A stretch of 34,827 bases of DNA, taken from positions 1 through 34,827 of the forward strand of contig CAMLSD010000055.1 of the NCBI GenBank assembly GCA_946482595.1, given 5' to 3'. A program made the translations under genes and the position numbers. Of the stretch, positions 8,627 to 16,780 are shown in pieces; positions within the stretch are counted from its first letter, which is position 1, and every line of letters begins with the position of its first letter. This DNA is from an uncultured Comamonadaceae bacterium. Lineage in GTDB: Bacteria > Pseudomonadota > Gammaproteobacteria > Burkholderiales > Burkholderiaceae. The notes below the pieces were generated by a model. That model had not been told where the DNA came from. It did no database searches and saw only the letters and a list, made by a program, of their open reading frames with translations.

Positions 8627-9799
8627 TCAGGCTGCCGCGCGGCGCTGAAACAGCGAGCCGGGCAGGCGCACGACGCGTCCCTCGAGCTCAAGTGAAAGCA
8701 AGTGGGCACTCAGTTCGGCTGCCGGCCAGCCGGTACGAGCCAGCAAGGCATCGAGGCTGACGGGGTCGTAGCCCATGGCTGTGAGCACCGGGTCGTCGCC
8801 ATGCCCTGCGGGTGAAGGTTCGCCCTCATGTGCCGCGAGCTGCTGTCGGGCGACCGAGCTGGGCTGGCGGGCGTCAGGCTGCCAGGGCAGTTCGTCGAGC
8901 ACGTCGGTCACGCTTTCGACCAGCCGTGCCCCCTGACGGATCAGTTCATGGCAGCCGCGCGACTGCGGTGCATGGATCGAGCCCGGGATGGCAAACACCT
9001 CCCGCCCCTGCTCGGCCGCCAGCCGGGCGGTGACCAGTGAGCCCGATTTGAGCGCCGCCTCGACCACCAGTGTGCCAAGCGACAGTCCGGAGATGATGCG
9101 GTTGCGCCGCGGAAAATTGGCCGGCAACGGGGGGGTGCCCAAGGTGTACTCGCTCAGCAGCAGTCCTTCGCGGGCGATCTGATGGGCCAGGGCCAGGTGG
9201 CGCCTGGGATAGACGCGGTCCAGCCCGGTGCCCAGCACGGCAATCGTGCTGCCGCCCGTGTCGGCATGTTGCAGCGCACCGGCGTGGGCCGCCCCGTCGA
9301 TACCCAGCGCCAGCCCCGAAACCACCGTGAGGCCCACCTCGCTGAAGGCGGCTGCAAAGGCCCGGGCATGGTCCAGCCCTTGTGCCGTGGGGTTGCGACT
9401 GCCCACGACGGCGATGGCGGCGCGCGACAGCAGTTCGATGCGCCCATGGGCGTGCAGCAGCAGCGGCGGGTCGGCCGTGTGCAGCAAGGCGGCGGGGTAG
9501 TCGGCGTCACCCAGTGTGAGCAGCCGACGCGATGGGGCATCCGCCAGCCACTGCTGGGTGGTGTCGGTCAGTGCGTCCAGTCCGGGCGGCGCGTCGGCCA
9601 GGGCGGCGGACAGTGTCGGTCCGACGATCTGGCGCCATGCCGGAGGCCCGGCCGCGAAAATCGCCTCGGGTGAACCCAGACTGGCCAGCAGCTTGCGCGC
9701 GGCCGCCAGACCCACGCCCGACGTGGTGGTCAGGCGCAGCCAGGCGGCCAGTTCGGCGCGGGGGAGGGGGGTGTCAGACTGCCGGGTCGCGGCGCTCAC
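8627..9799 (-). CDS. dprA: DNA-processing protein DprA
   Basis: Cytoplasmic protein that binds incoming single-stranded DNA during natural transformation, protects it and loads RecA. The 390 residues show an N-terminal SAM/HhH-like region, then the Rossmann-like DprA core: VVGSRNPT (131-138), SGLALGIDGAAH (161-172), LGTGLDRVYPRRH, FPRRNRIISGL (229-239) and the G-S-rich EAALKSGSLVTARLA. The C-terminal part (YDPVSLDALLARTGWPAAEL) is the usual DprA winged-helix domain. The start is a GTG at 9799 that overlaps the stop of the LysM gene (GTGA), so translation is probably coupled. Genes of this family also occur in non-competent species, so competence is not proven. Confidence 0.96.
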   Translation of the reverse strand: MSAATRQSDTPLPRAELAAWLRLTTTSGVGLAAARKLLASLGSPEAIFAAGPPAWRQIVGPTLSAALADAPPGLDALTDTTQQWLADAPSRRLLTLGDADYPAALLHTADPPLLLHAHGRIELLSRAAIAVVGSRNPTAQGLDHARAFAAAFSEVGLTVVSGLALGIDGAAHAGALQHADTGGSTIAVLGTGLDRVYPRRHLALAHQIAREGLLLSEYTLGTPPLPANFPRRNRIISGLSLGTLVVEAALKSGSLVTARLAAEQGREVFAIPGSIHAPQSRGCHELIRQGARLVESVTDVLDELPWQPDARQPSSVARQQLAAHEGEPSPAGHGDDPVLTAMGYDPVSLDALLARTGWPAAELSAHLLSLELEGRVVRLPGSLFQRRAAA

Positions 9800-10989
9800 G
9801 GTTGCGTGAAGCGGTCACCGATCTGCACCGGCTGCTGCACATTCAGGATCAGCGCATACGACATGCGCTCGAAGGTGCGGAACACGAACAGCAGGCCATG
9901 CCGTTCGTCGGGCAGCTTGATGTCGACGCGCTTTTCACCCGTGGTGTCGGCCGCAGGCTGGCCGTAACGCCACAGGGCCAGCACATGGCCGCGTTCCAGG
10001 CCGTCGCGCGTGCCCTTGTTCAGGGCCACGATCTGGTTCTGGCCGGCGGTGATGCCATCACCGTAGATCGAGGCGATGCGCCCGTCGATCGTGCCTTGTG
10101 GCGCACGCGGGACATAACGGATGAAGTCACGCGGCGGCACCGGGGCCAGGCGGTCGCCGATGCCGATCTCGAGACGGGCTGACTGCACTTCGAAGGTGGC
10201 CGGCACGATCTCGCCAGCGGCGGTGGTGCTGCCTGGGCGACGGTACTCGGCCGTGCCCAGGAAGGGGGCCTCGTAACCGAGCACTTCCCGGGTTCCGGGG
10301 TCGATCAGCGGCTTGGCATTGCGGAACAGCCGCCAGTCGCGCCGGGTGCCGATGTCGCCGCGCACATAGGCCAGGTCGCCGCGCGTGAGCAGCACACGCC
10401 CTTCCTGGGCGGCCACCACCCTGGGTGCGGCCTCGAGTTCGTTGGTGTTGAAGATCACCGCTTCATTCAGGAAGGGCTCGATCAGGTGCACCGGAATGGC
10501 CGAAATGGCCGCCGCCATCAGCGATTCGCTGCGGATGCGTGGCGAAAGCTTGACAGTTCCCGAGGAACCGTTGCCGTCGATGGCATTGCCCAGCCGCAGA
10601 CGGGCGCGACCGTTGGACTTGTCCAGATACAGCACCTGACCGGGGAAGATCAGGTGAGGATTGCGGATCTGGTCGGTGTTCATGCCCCACAGCTCGGGCC
10701 AGCGCCACGGTGTGCGCAGGAAGATGCCGGAGATGTCCCAGAGGGTGTCGCCGCGCTTGACGGTGTAGGCGTCGGGCGCGTCGGGCGCCAGCTCGGACAG
10801 CGGCACACCGGCCTGGGCTACTTGCTCCGCCGTGGCGCGTTGTTGCGGCGTGATCGGATAATTGGTGGCGTGGACGGCGCCCACGCAGCCTGCAGCGACC
10901 AGGAAACCCGCCAGGGTCTGCAGTCCTGTGCGGAGCCGGATAGCCGGGATGGCGCTCGGCCGGATGCGCAACAGAGGGAATCGGGTCAT
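9796..10989 (-). CDS. LysM-domain exported protein
   Basis: Envelope protein with one peptidoglycan-binding LysM domain. After a basic, about 20-residue N-region comes a hydrophobic stretch (TLAGFLVAAGCVGAVHA) that looks like a signal peptide. The LysM domain follows at about residues 74-123, with YTVKRGDTLWDISGIFL, then NPHLIFPGQVLYL. The remaining 270 residues have no motif I recognise. The start at 10989 (MTRFPLL) is chosen because GGAG lies 8 bases upstream; a second start at 11013 has a near-identical GGAGACCC-type site and cannot be excluded. This is the first gene of the LysM-dprA-smg run. A LysM gene next to dprA is common in Burkholderiales, but the functional link is unknown. Confidence 0.9.
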   Translation of the reverse strand: MTRFPLLRIRPSAIPAIRLRTGLQTLAGFLVAAGCVGAVHATNYPITPQQRATAEQVAQAGVPLSELAPDAPDAYTVKRGDTLWDISGIFLRTPWRWPELWGMNTDQIRNPHLIFPGQVLYLDKSNGRARLRLGNAIDGNGSSGTVKLSPRIRSESLMAAAISAIPVHLIEPFLNEAVIFNTNELEAAPRVVAAQEGRVLLTRGDLAYVRGDIGTRRDWRLFRNAKPLIDPGTREVLGYEAPFLGTAEYRRPGSTTAAGEIVPATFEVQSARLEIGIGDRLAPVPPRDFIRYVPRAPQGTIDGRIASIYGDGITAGQNQIVALNKGTRDGLERGHVLALWRYGQPAADTTGEKRVDIKLPDERHGLLFVFRTFERMSYALILNVQQPVQIGDRFTQP

Positions 10990-11238
10990 GCAGGGGTCTC
11001 CGCGTGCCGCCATGGCCGGGTCTCCCTGGGCCATGCGCAATATGGTTAATGAGACTTTGCCTCGCTACGGCAGCCGAGTTCGGCGAAAATCCTCACATAG
11101 TTTCACAGATTCTGCCCCTAAACCCTTGATGCCGCAACGAAATTTGCTGAGCGTTACCGGCGCTGCGGCACTGGTTCACGGTCTGCGCGTTGTGTGGCAT
11201 CCACAGCTCCCCGCGGCTCCTGCATTCACGTCCTGACA

Positions 11239-11748
11239 ATGGCCATCCTGAACATCCTGCGCTACCCTGACCCGCGTCTGCACACGGTGGCCAAGCCGGT
11301 CGCCGTGGTTGATGACCGCATCCGGCAGCTGGTCGACGACATGCTGGCGACCATGTACGAAGCCCATGGCATCGGGCTGGCGGCCACCCAGGTCGACGTG
11401 CACGAGCGGGTGATCGTGATCGACACCTCCGACGAGCGTGATGACCCCCGGGTGCTGATCAACCCCGAGATCATTGCCCGCAGCGAGGAAATCATCGAGT
11501 GGGAAGAAGGTTGCCTGTCGGTCCCGGCGATCTATGACAAGGTCGATCGTCACGCCCGCGTCACGGTCAGGGCGCTGAATCGCCAGGGTGAGAGCTACCA
11601 GTTCGACGCCGAAGGCCTGCTGGCCGTGTGCGTGCAGCACGAGATGGACCACCTGATGGGCAAGGTGTTTGTCGAATACCTCTCGGCGCTCAAGCGCAAC
11701 CGCATCCGCACCAAGATGCTCAAGCGCACCCGCGACGACGCACACTGA
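11239..11748 (+). CDS. def: Peptide deformylase
   Basis: Metalloenzyme that removes the formyl group from the N-terminal Met of new proteins. All three metal and active-site motifs are present: GIGLAATQ (44-51), EEGCLS (89-94, Cys92 as ligand) and HEMDH (134-138, two His ligands and the catalytic Glu). The 169-residue length and the N-terminus [15 protein letters not shown] match the proteobacterial class and fix the ATG at 11239; a longer frame from 11194 has no similarity. The gene lies 16 bases upstream of fmt, the usual arrangement, and is divergent from the LysM gene across a 249-base gap. Confidence 0.98.
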   Translation: MAILNILRYPDPRLHTVAKPVAVVDDRIRQLVDDMLATMYEAHGIGLAATQVDVHERVIVIDTSDERDDPRVLINPEIIARSEEIIEWEEGCLSVPAIYDKVDRHARVTVRALNRQGESYQFDAEGLLAVCVQHEMDHLMGKVFVEYLSALKRNRIRTKMLKRTRDDAH

Positions 11749-11764
11749 CCCTCCCAGGCCCACC

Positions 11765-12730
11765 ATGACGATGAAGCTTGCGTTTGCCGGCACCCCGGAG
11801 TTCGCCCGCGAGGCCCTGGCGGCCCTGCTGGCGGCGGGCTTCGAGGTGCCGCTGGTGCTGACCCAGCCTGACCGGCCGGCCGGTCGGGGCATGAAGCCTC
11901 AGCCCAGCCCCGTGAAGCAGCTGGCCCTGGCACATGGCATCGAGGTCGCCCAGCCACGCAGCCTGCGCCTGGACGGGCGTTACCCCGATGATGCAGCCGG
12001 CATCCAGGCGCGGCTCGCATCGCTGCAGCCCGATGTCATGGTCGTGGCTGCCTACGGGCTGATCCTGCCGCGCTGGGTGCTCGACCTGCCGCGCCTGGGC
12101 TGCCTGAACATTCACGCCTCCTTGCTGCCGCGCTGGCGGGGGGCGGCGCCCATCCATCGGGCGATCGAAGCCGGCGACACCCACACCGGCATCACGATCA
12201 TGCAGATGGACGAAGGGCTGGATACCGGCGCCATGCTGCTGGCCGAACGTCTGGCCATCGCCCCGAACGACAGCACCGCCAGCCTGCACGACCGGCTGGC
12301 CACACTGGGCGGCCGCCTGATCGTGGAAGCGCTGGAGCTGGCTGCCTGCGGCGGTCTGGTGGCGCAGCCGCAGCCGCAGGACGGCGTGACCTATGCCCAC
12401 AAGATCGACAAGGCCGAGGCTCCGATCGACTGGCGGGCGCCCGCCGAGGTGATCGAGCGCCGTCTGCGCGCCTTCGATCCCTTCCCCGGCGGTGCCGCCT
12501 GGCTGGACGGCGTGGCGCTGAAATGCTGGCGAGGCGATGTGGTGAGCGGCCAGGGCCTGCCCGGCCAGGTGCTGGGCGCCGATGCGGCGGGCATCACGGT
12601 GGCCTGCGGCGAGGGCGCGCTGCGCATCACCGAACTGCAAAAACCGGGTGGCCGGCGGCTGTCCGCCAGGGAATTTCTGCAAGGCCACGGGGTCAAGGCA
12701 GGGCAGGTGTTCGGATCGGCGCCCGCTTGA
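11765..12730 (+). CDS. fmt: Methionyl-tRNA formyltransferase
   Basis: Transfers a formyl group from 10-formyltetrahydrofolate to Met on the initiator tRNA, the step reversed later by the deformylase encoded just upstream. The 321 residues show the N-terminal formyltransferase fold with FAGTPEFA, the active-site Asn and His in [17 protein letters not shown] (Asn115, His117) and the catalytic Asp in MDEGLDTG (Asp153). The C-terminal tRNA-binding domain contains [14 protein letters not shown] and [16 protein letters not shown] at 11765 or the in-frame ATG at 11771 could be used; the first is closer to the def stop. Operon def-fmt, possibly continuing to htpX after 62 bases. Confidence 0.98.
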   Translation: MTMKLAFAGTPEFAREALAALLAAGFEVPLVLTQPDRPAGRGMKPQPSPVKQLALAHGIEVAQPRSLRLDGRYPDDAAGIQARLASLQPDVMVVAAYGLILPRWVLDLPRLGCLNIHASLLPRWRGAAPIHRAIEAGDTHTGITIMQMDEGLDTGAMLLAERLAIAPNDSTASLHDRLATLGGRLIVEALELAACGGLVAQPQPQDGVTYAHKIDKAEAPIDWRAPAEVIERRLRAFDPFPGGAAWLDGVALKCWRGDVVSGQGLPGQVLGADAAGITVACGEGALRITELQKPGGRRLSAREFLQGHGVKAGQVFGSAPA

Positions 12731-12792
12731 ATTGCGATCGTTTCACCATCATCTGATGTCCGACGGCATTTGACCGCAAAGGAAAGCAAACG

Positions 12793-13650
12793 ATGTTCAA
12801 CATGATGAAAACAGCCATCCTGATGGCTGCCATCACGGCCTTGTTCATGGCGCTCGGTTCGCTGCTTGGCGGACAGCAGGGCATGATCCTGGCCCTGGTC
12901 GTTGCGCTGGGCATGAATTTCTTCAGCTACTGGTTCTCGGACAAGATGGTGCTGAAGATGTACAACGCGCAGGAGGTCGACGAGACCACCGCGCCGCAGT
13001 TCTATCGCATGGTGCGCGAGCTGGCCGAACGGGCCGAACTGCCGATGCCGCGGGTGTACCTGATCCGCGAGGACGCGCCCAATGCGTTTGCGACGGGCCG
13101 CAACCCCCAGAACGCGGCGGTGGCGGCCACCACCGGCATCATGCGCGTGCTCAACGAGCGCGAGCTGCGTGGCGTGATGGCGCACGAACTGGCGCACGTG
13201 AAGCACCGCGACATCCTGATCAGCACCATCAGCGCGACGATGGCCGGTGCGATCTCGATGCTGGCGAACTTCGCGATGTTCTTCGGCGGGCGCGACAGCG
13301 AAGGCCGCCCGGCCAACCCGATCGTCAGCATCCTGGTGATGCTGCTGGCGCCGCTGGCGGCCAGCGTGATCCAGATGGCCATCAGCCGGGCGCGCGAATT
13401 CGAGGCCGACCGGGGCGGTGCCGAGATCTCGGGCGATCCGCAGGCGCTGGCCAGTGCGCTGCAGAAGATCCAGCGCGTGGCGCAAGGCCTGCCGATGGAG
13501 GCGGCCGAGCGCCACCCTGAAACTGCGCAGATGATGATCATGAACCCGCTGTCGGGCGGCGGCTTGCGCGGTCTTTTCAGCACCCACCCGGCCACCGAAG
13601 ATCGTGTGGCACGCCTGATGGAAATGGCACGCAACGGTGCCTACCGGTAA
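12793..13650 (+). CDS. htpX: Protease HtpX
   Basis: Inner-membrane zinc metalloprotease that degrades misfolded membrane proteins together with FtsH. The 285 residues begin with two membrane segments (about 8-24 and 30-48), followed by the cytoplasmic catalytic part with HELAH (131-135) and the third ligand Glu in EFEAD (202-206). Two more hydrophobic stretches ([19 protein letters not shown] and [17 protein letters not shown]) are as in the family. The C-terminus has [14 protein letters not shown], also conserved. A purine-rich AAAGGAAAGC precedes the ATG. An intrinsic terminator follows at 13676. In other bacteria it is a Cpx or heat-shock target; no such site could be picked out here. Confidence 0.97.
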   Translation: MFNMMKTAILMAAITALFMALGSLLGGQQGMILALVVALGMNFFSYWFSDKMVLKMYNAQEVDETTAPQFYRMVRELAERAELPMPRVYLIREDAPNAFATGRNPQNAAVAATTGIMRVLNERELRGVMAHELAHVKHRDILISTISATMAGAISMLANFAMFFGGRDSEGRPANPIVSILVMLLAPLAASVIQMAISRAREFEADRGGAEISGDPQALASALQKIQRVAQGLPMEAAERHPETAQMMIMNPLSGGGLRGLFSTHPATEDRVARLMEMARNGAYR

Positions 13651-13675
13651 GCCTGTCTTTCCGTGACGGACTTCA

Positions 13676-13698
13676 CGCCCGGCGCTGCCGGGCGTTTT
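13676..13698 (+). terminator. Intrinsic terminator after htpX
   Basis: A perfect 8-bp GC stem CGCCCGGC (13676-13683) / GCCGGGCG (13687-13694) with a 3-base loop GCT, directly followed by TTTT. It lies 26 bases after the htpX stop and is the clearest terminator in the window, closing the def-fmt-htpX run. Confidence 0.85.
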
Positions 13699-13790
13699 CG
13701 TGTCTGCAGGTAACATCAGCAGTGTGGTGCGCATGGCGCGCAAACGGGGCGGCATGGGCTGTTCCCGGACACAAACCGAGGGGGTGGAGC

Positions 13791-14402
13791 ATGAATCCTG
13801 GCAATGTGTTCGCACTTGCCGCATCAGTGGCAGTGGGTGTGGCGATCGCCGCGATGACCGTGGCGCCGCAGGCGGCCTCGGCCCAGACGATGTACCGCTG
13901 CAAGGCCCCCAACGGCTCGGCCGTGCTGTCCGACCGTCCGTGCACGGGCGATCCCCTGCCGACCACAACGCCGATCTACCGCTCCCAGCCCCTGTCGTCG
14001 CGCCGCTACGACACGCCAGACGGCTACCGGCTGCCCGATCACTACGCTCACATGAGTGCGGGCTGCCAGCAACTGCACGATGCGATTCGCACCGCTCCAG
14101 CGCGAGGCTTGAAGTCTGAGACCATCTACGGCCTGCGCAAGGAGTGGAGCCAGAAATGCTCGGAAGACGAGGCCATTGCCTATCGACGACTGCGCGAAGA
14201 GCGTCGCGAGGCCTACAGCCAGCGCCTGCAGGACGAAAAGGCAGAGCAGACGCAGATCGAGGCGGAAGAGCGCCGCCGCGCCCAGTGTGGCGAGATGCGC
14301 CTGTCGCTGTCGCAGCGCCGTGCACGTGTCGACGGGATGACGCCGGGCGAACGCGCCGACCTCGAACGCTTCGAGAAGAATTACACCACCCGCTGCATGT
14401 GA
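13791..14402 (+). CDS. Secreted DUF4124-like protein
   Basis: Predicted periplasmic protein of 203 residues, function unknown. An N-terminal signal peptide (about 1-31) ends at APQAASA and is followed by MYRCKAPNGSAVLSDRPC, which resembles the DUF4124 motif (Y-[KR]-C-x-(D/A)-x-x-G-x-x-x-x-S-D-x-P-C). The rest is a charged, probably coiled-coil segment (YRRLREERREAYSQRLQDEK and EAEERRRAQCGEMRL) with three or more spaced Cys that could form disulfides. The ATG at 13791 is preceded by GGGGGTGGAGC; the frame is open further up to 13722, but that part lacks a signal peptide and overlaps the promoter zone. It stands alone after the htpX terminator. Confidence 0.8.
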   Translation: MNPGNVFALAASVAVGVAIAAMTVAPQAASAQTMYRCKAPNGSAVLSDRPCTGDPLPTTTPIYRSQPLSSRRYDTPDGYRLPDHYAHMSAGCQQLHDAIRTAPARGLKSETIYGLRKEWSQKCSEDEAIAYRRLREERREAYSQRLQDEKAEQTQIEAEERRRAQCGEMRLSLSQRRARVDGMTPGERADLERFEKNYTTRCM

Positions 14403-14478
14403 GCGCGCCGCAACCTGCAAGCCTCAAGTTGGCGGCCAGGGTGCCGATGAATCAGGGACTGAGCCCGGGAACCCTGTC

Positions 14479-14868
14479 ATGCCGCACCGTACTGTCATCG
14501 TCGCCTGTTTTGCCGTCCTGACCGGGCTGCTGGCCGGCTGTGACCTGCTCGGCATCGAGACGGCCGAGTCCATTGCGGCACGCAAGGAAGGCGAGGGCAA
14601 GGCCTTGGGCGGTGCCTGCCGCCATGCGGGGCGGGCGATCGAGGATTGCTACGCGCTCAACCCCAAGGCCGACAAGGCTGCGATCTTCGCCGGCTGGCGC
14701 GAGATGAACGACTACATGCGGGAAAACGAGATCGCCGAAGTGGCGCCGCAGATCCCCAACCCGCGCGACGCCCGGGCCAAACCGGCCGCGCAGGATGCAG
14801 CCGACGACGAAGAAGTGGTGTCCACCCTCAAGCCGGCCCGCCCGGTCAAGGGTGACAAGGCGATCTGA
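14479..14868 (+). CDS. Small putative lipoprotein
   Basis: Predicted lipoprotein of 129 residues. The N-terminus has a short basic part, a hydrophobic core (VIVACFAVLTGLLAG) and the lipobox LAGC with Cys21 as the lipidation site. The mature part is hydrophilic and has a Cys pair (GACRHAGRAIEDCYAL) and the segment AAIFAGWREMNDYMRENEI; the tail is rich in Ala, Asp and Lys and likely disordered. I do not recognise the family beyond similar small hypothetical lipoproteins in Burkholderiales. The start is the ATG at 14479, which places the signal sequence at the N-terminus. It may share a transcript with the upstream DUF4124-like gene (76-base gap). Confidence 0.75.
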   Translation: MPHRTVIVACFAVLTGLLAGCDLLGIETAESIAARKEGEGKALGGACRHAGRAIEDCYALNPKADKAAIFAGWREMNDYMRENEIAEVAPQIPNPRDARAKPAAQDAADDEEVVSTLKPARPVKGDKAI

Positions 14869-14938
14869 CCCCTTTGCGGGCCGCAGCGCGACCCGCCGGC
14901 CCGCCACACCGCACCGAGGTGGCCCTACACTGCACGGC

Positions 14939-15358
14939 ATGAGTGCGCCCGATCGCCAGCTTGTCGACCACTGCCTCGAACTGCTCAGCCCGCTGGGCGC
15001 CGCGACGGCGCGCCGCATGTTCGGCGGATGGGGCATCTACCTCGAGGGTCTGATGTTCGCGCTGATCGCGTTCGAGCGCCTGTACCTCAAGGTCGATGAC
15101 ACCACCCGCGCGCAGTGGGAAGCGGCCGGCTGCGAGCCCTTCGTGTACGAGGGCAAGGGCAAGCCGGTCCGCATGAGTTATTACACCCCGCCGCACGAGG
15201 CCATGGAGGCGCCGGACCTGATGCTGCCCTGGGCGCGCATGGCGCTGGGGGCAGCGTTGCGGGCACGGGCCCAGTCGGCCAGGCCGGCCAGGGTGCGCGC
15301 GCCGGCGTCGGCCAGCTCGGCCAGGCCGCGCCAGCCCCAGGCCAGACGAACCCGCTGA
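14939..15358 (+). CDS. TfoX/Sxy N-terminal-domain protein
   Basis: Cytoplasmic protein of 139 residues with the TfoX N-terminal domain (about 5-105). It has LLSPLGAATARRMFGGWGIY, YLKVDDTTRAQWEAAG and the C-terminal domain motif MSYYTPPHEAMEAPDLMLPW. The domain is named after the competence regulator TfoX/Sxy, but stand-alone copies like this are common and their role is not known; no TfoX C-terminal domain is present. After about residue 105 the sequence becomes an Ala/Arg/Ser/Pro-rich tail (SARPARVRAPASASSARPRQ) with no family similarity. From residue 81 on the gene overlaps the 3' part of the DUF2917 gene on the other strand (15181-15358). The start is ATG 14939; upstream frame is non-homologous. 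Confidence 0.85.
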   Translation: MSAPDRQLVDHCLELLSPLGAATARRMFGGWGIYLEGLMFALIAFERLYLKVDDTTRAQWEAAGCEPFVYEGKGKPVRMSYYTPPHEAMEAPDLMLPWARMALGAALRARAQSARPARVRAPASASSARPRQPQARRTR

Positions 15359-15642
15359 ATGGGGCCCGGCAGGACTTCCCATTCGAAGGTGGCGGGCGTG
15401 GCTCCGCCCCAGTCTTCCACCACGATCAGATCGCCGGCCTGCACCTGCAGCGACATCCCGGCATCCAGCACCCAGTCGCCCGGTGCAGCATCATGCGTCA
15501 GCCACAACCGACCGCTGCGCACGGTCAGCTTGCCGGCCACGTTCGGGCGCAGGGTGCTCGCGCCGCCCTGCGGCAGGCACCAGGCGCCCTGCTCGCGGCG
15601 GCTGAGATACTGTTGACCTTCTTGCATCAGTCGGATGTTCAT
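15181..15642 (-). CDS. DUF2917 domain-containing protein
   Basis: Protein of 153 residues, function unknown. The DUF2917 domain covers about residues 20-80, with a cupin-like strand pattern (GKLTVRSGRLWLTHDAAPGD, then WVLDAGMSLQVQAGDLIVVE). No signal peptide is seen. The ATG at 15642 is preceded by GGAG six bases upstream. The C-terminal about 59 residues are read antisense to the TfoX-like gene, and the last 25 or so (RARNAAPSAMRAQG onwards) lie opposite its conserved domain, so they are probably a recent read-through extension. The gene is divergent from a LysR regulator across 99 bases that hold a promoter with an embedded palindrome. Regulation by that LysR protein is a reasonable inference. 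Confidence 0.85.
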   Translation of the reverse strand: MNIRLMQEGQQYLSRREQGAWCLPQGGASTLRPNVAGKLTVRSGRLWLTHDAAPGDWVLDAGMSLQVQAGDLIVVEDWGGATPATFEWEVLPGPIQRVRLAWGWRGLAELADAGARTLAGLADWARARNAAPSAMRAQGSIRSGASMASCGGV

Positions 15643-15677
15643 GGCGTTCTCCGTGTAAACCATTAATTTGCCTGTGA

Positions 15678-15707
15678 AGAATAGGCCTGTCCGATCGGAC
15701 GGTCCAA
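15678..15707 (-). promoter_or_regulatory. Promoter of the DUF2917 gene with embedded 12-bp palindrome
   Basis: On the minus strand TTGGAC (15707-15702) and TATTCT (15683-15678) are spaced 18 bases and would start transcription about 30 bases before the DUF2917 ATG. Between them lies the perfect palindrome GTCCGATCGGAC (15689-15700). Its position in the spacer, facing a divergent LysR gene, suggests an operator. The hexamers match the consensus only moderately. Confidence 0.5.
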
Positions 15708-15741
15708 TGAGAAGCTCGCACACCTTTGATTCGCTTCGGTC

Positions 15742-16734
15742 ATGAATAACATCCGCCAGCGCCCCCTGTCCGTCGGTCCGATCCGTGCGTTCGAGGCCGT
15801 CGCCCGTCACCTGAGCTTTCGCGCCGCCGCCGAAGAGCTGCACCTCACCCAGTCGGCCGTCAGTCGCCAGATCCAGGGCCTGGAGGATGAACTTGGCGCG
15901 CAGCTCTTCACGCGGGGCACCCGTCATGTCGAGCTCACCTCGCAGGGGTCGTCGCTGTTGCGGGCCGTGGCCCCGGCCCTGGACCGGCTGGACTCGACCG
16001 TGCGCCAGATCCGCCAGACCCAGGGTCGCCGGGTGGTCGGGGTCACCACCTTCGCGTCGTTTGCCTCGCTCTGGCTGATACCCAGGCTGGAGGCCTTCCA
16101 GCGCGCCCACCCTGACATCGACATCCGGGTCAGTGCCAGCGACCACATGGTCGAGCCCGATGCGGCCGAGATCGACGTCGCGCTTCGCTACTGCCAGCCT
16201 TCGCGGGTCATCCCGGGGTCCGTCCGGCTGTTCGGCGAGGTGCTGACGCCCGTGGTGAGCCCCTGGCTGCATGAACGGGCGACGTCCGGCAACGGGCCCG
16301 CGCTGCAGGCGCCGTCCGACCTGGCGCACCACACGCTGCTGGAGGAGTTCGACAACCGCAGCACGGTCTATCACATGAGCTGGCGGCAGTGGCTGCATCA
16401 GCACGCCCTGGACGACCTGGCCCCCAAGCGCTGGCTCTACTTCAACTACACCTTTCAGCAGGTGCAGGCCGCGCTGACGGGCCAGGGCGTCGCGCTGGCG
16501 CGGCTGCCGCTGGTGGCCGAATACCTGCGGGCGGGTGAGCTGATCGAGCCCTTTGCCGGAATCTGCGAGCGCCTGGACAGCGAACATGCGTACTGGCTGC
16601 TGTGCCCGCCCGCGGCACGCGCCCGGTCCGAGGTGGCGCAGTTCTGTGCCTGGATCGAGCAGCAGGCGGCACTGACACGGGAGGCCGTGGGCGAGGTCGT
16701 CGTGCAGGCGGCTCGTCAGCCTCGGCGGCCCTGA
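15742..16734 (+). CDS. LysR-family transcriptional regulator, GcvA-like
   Basis: DNA-binding regulator of 330 residues. The N-terminal winged helix-turn-helix (about 10-68) reads LSFRAAAEELHLTQSAVSRQ, then LEDELGAQLFTRGTR, as in the GcvA subgroup (opening with LSVGPIRAFEAVARHLSF). The effector-binding domain starts at VVGVTTFASFASLWLIPRLE and continues with the PDIDIRVSASDHMVE and EIDVALRYCQPS blocks of that subgroup. The inducer is unknown. It is divergent from the DUF2917 gene and is the obvious candidate to bind the palindrome at 15689-15700, possibly controlling both genes. The start at ATG 15742 leaves the usual short N-terminal arm. Confidence 0.93.
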   Translation: MNNIRQRPLSVGPIRAFEAVARHLSFRAAAEELHLTQSAVSRQIQGLEDELGAQLFTRGTRHVELTSQGSSLLRAVAPALDRLDSTVRQIRQTQGRRVVGVTTFASFASLWLIPRLEAFQRAHPDIDIRVSASDHMVEPDAAEIDVALRYCQPSRVIPGSVRLFGEVLTPVVSPWLHERATSGNGPALQAPSDLAHHTLLEEFDNRSTVYHMSWRQWLHQHALDDLAPKRWLYFNYTFQQVQAALTGQGVALARLPLVAEYLRAGELIEPFAGICERLDSEHAYWLLCPPAARARSEVAQFCAWIEQQAALTREAVGEVVVQAARQPRRP

Positions 16735-16762
16735 CACCCCGCACCTCACGGTGCGCCTGGCG

Positions 16763-16780
16763 CGTCACTCGGGAGTGACG
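16763..16780. repeat. Inverted repeat between convergent LysR and 5-FCL genes
   Basis: CGTCACTC (16763-16770) and GAGTGACG (16773-16780) form a perfect 8-bp stem with a 2-base loop. A smaller hairpin GCACC/GGTGC lies at 16741-16754. Both sit where the two convergent genes end, the longer one over the last codons of the 5-FCL gene. No T run follows in either direction, so terminator activity is only possible. Confidence 0.35.

Noticed and set aside
8627..15358. dprA and the TfoX-N gene as parts of a competence system
   Set aside because: They are 5 kb apart with unrelated genes between; both families occur widely in non-competent bacteria, and the TfoX C-terminal domain is missing.
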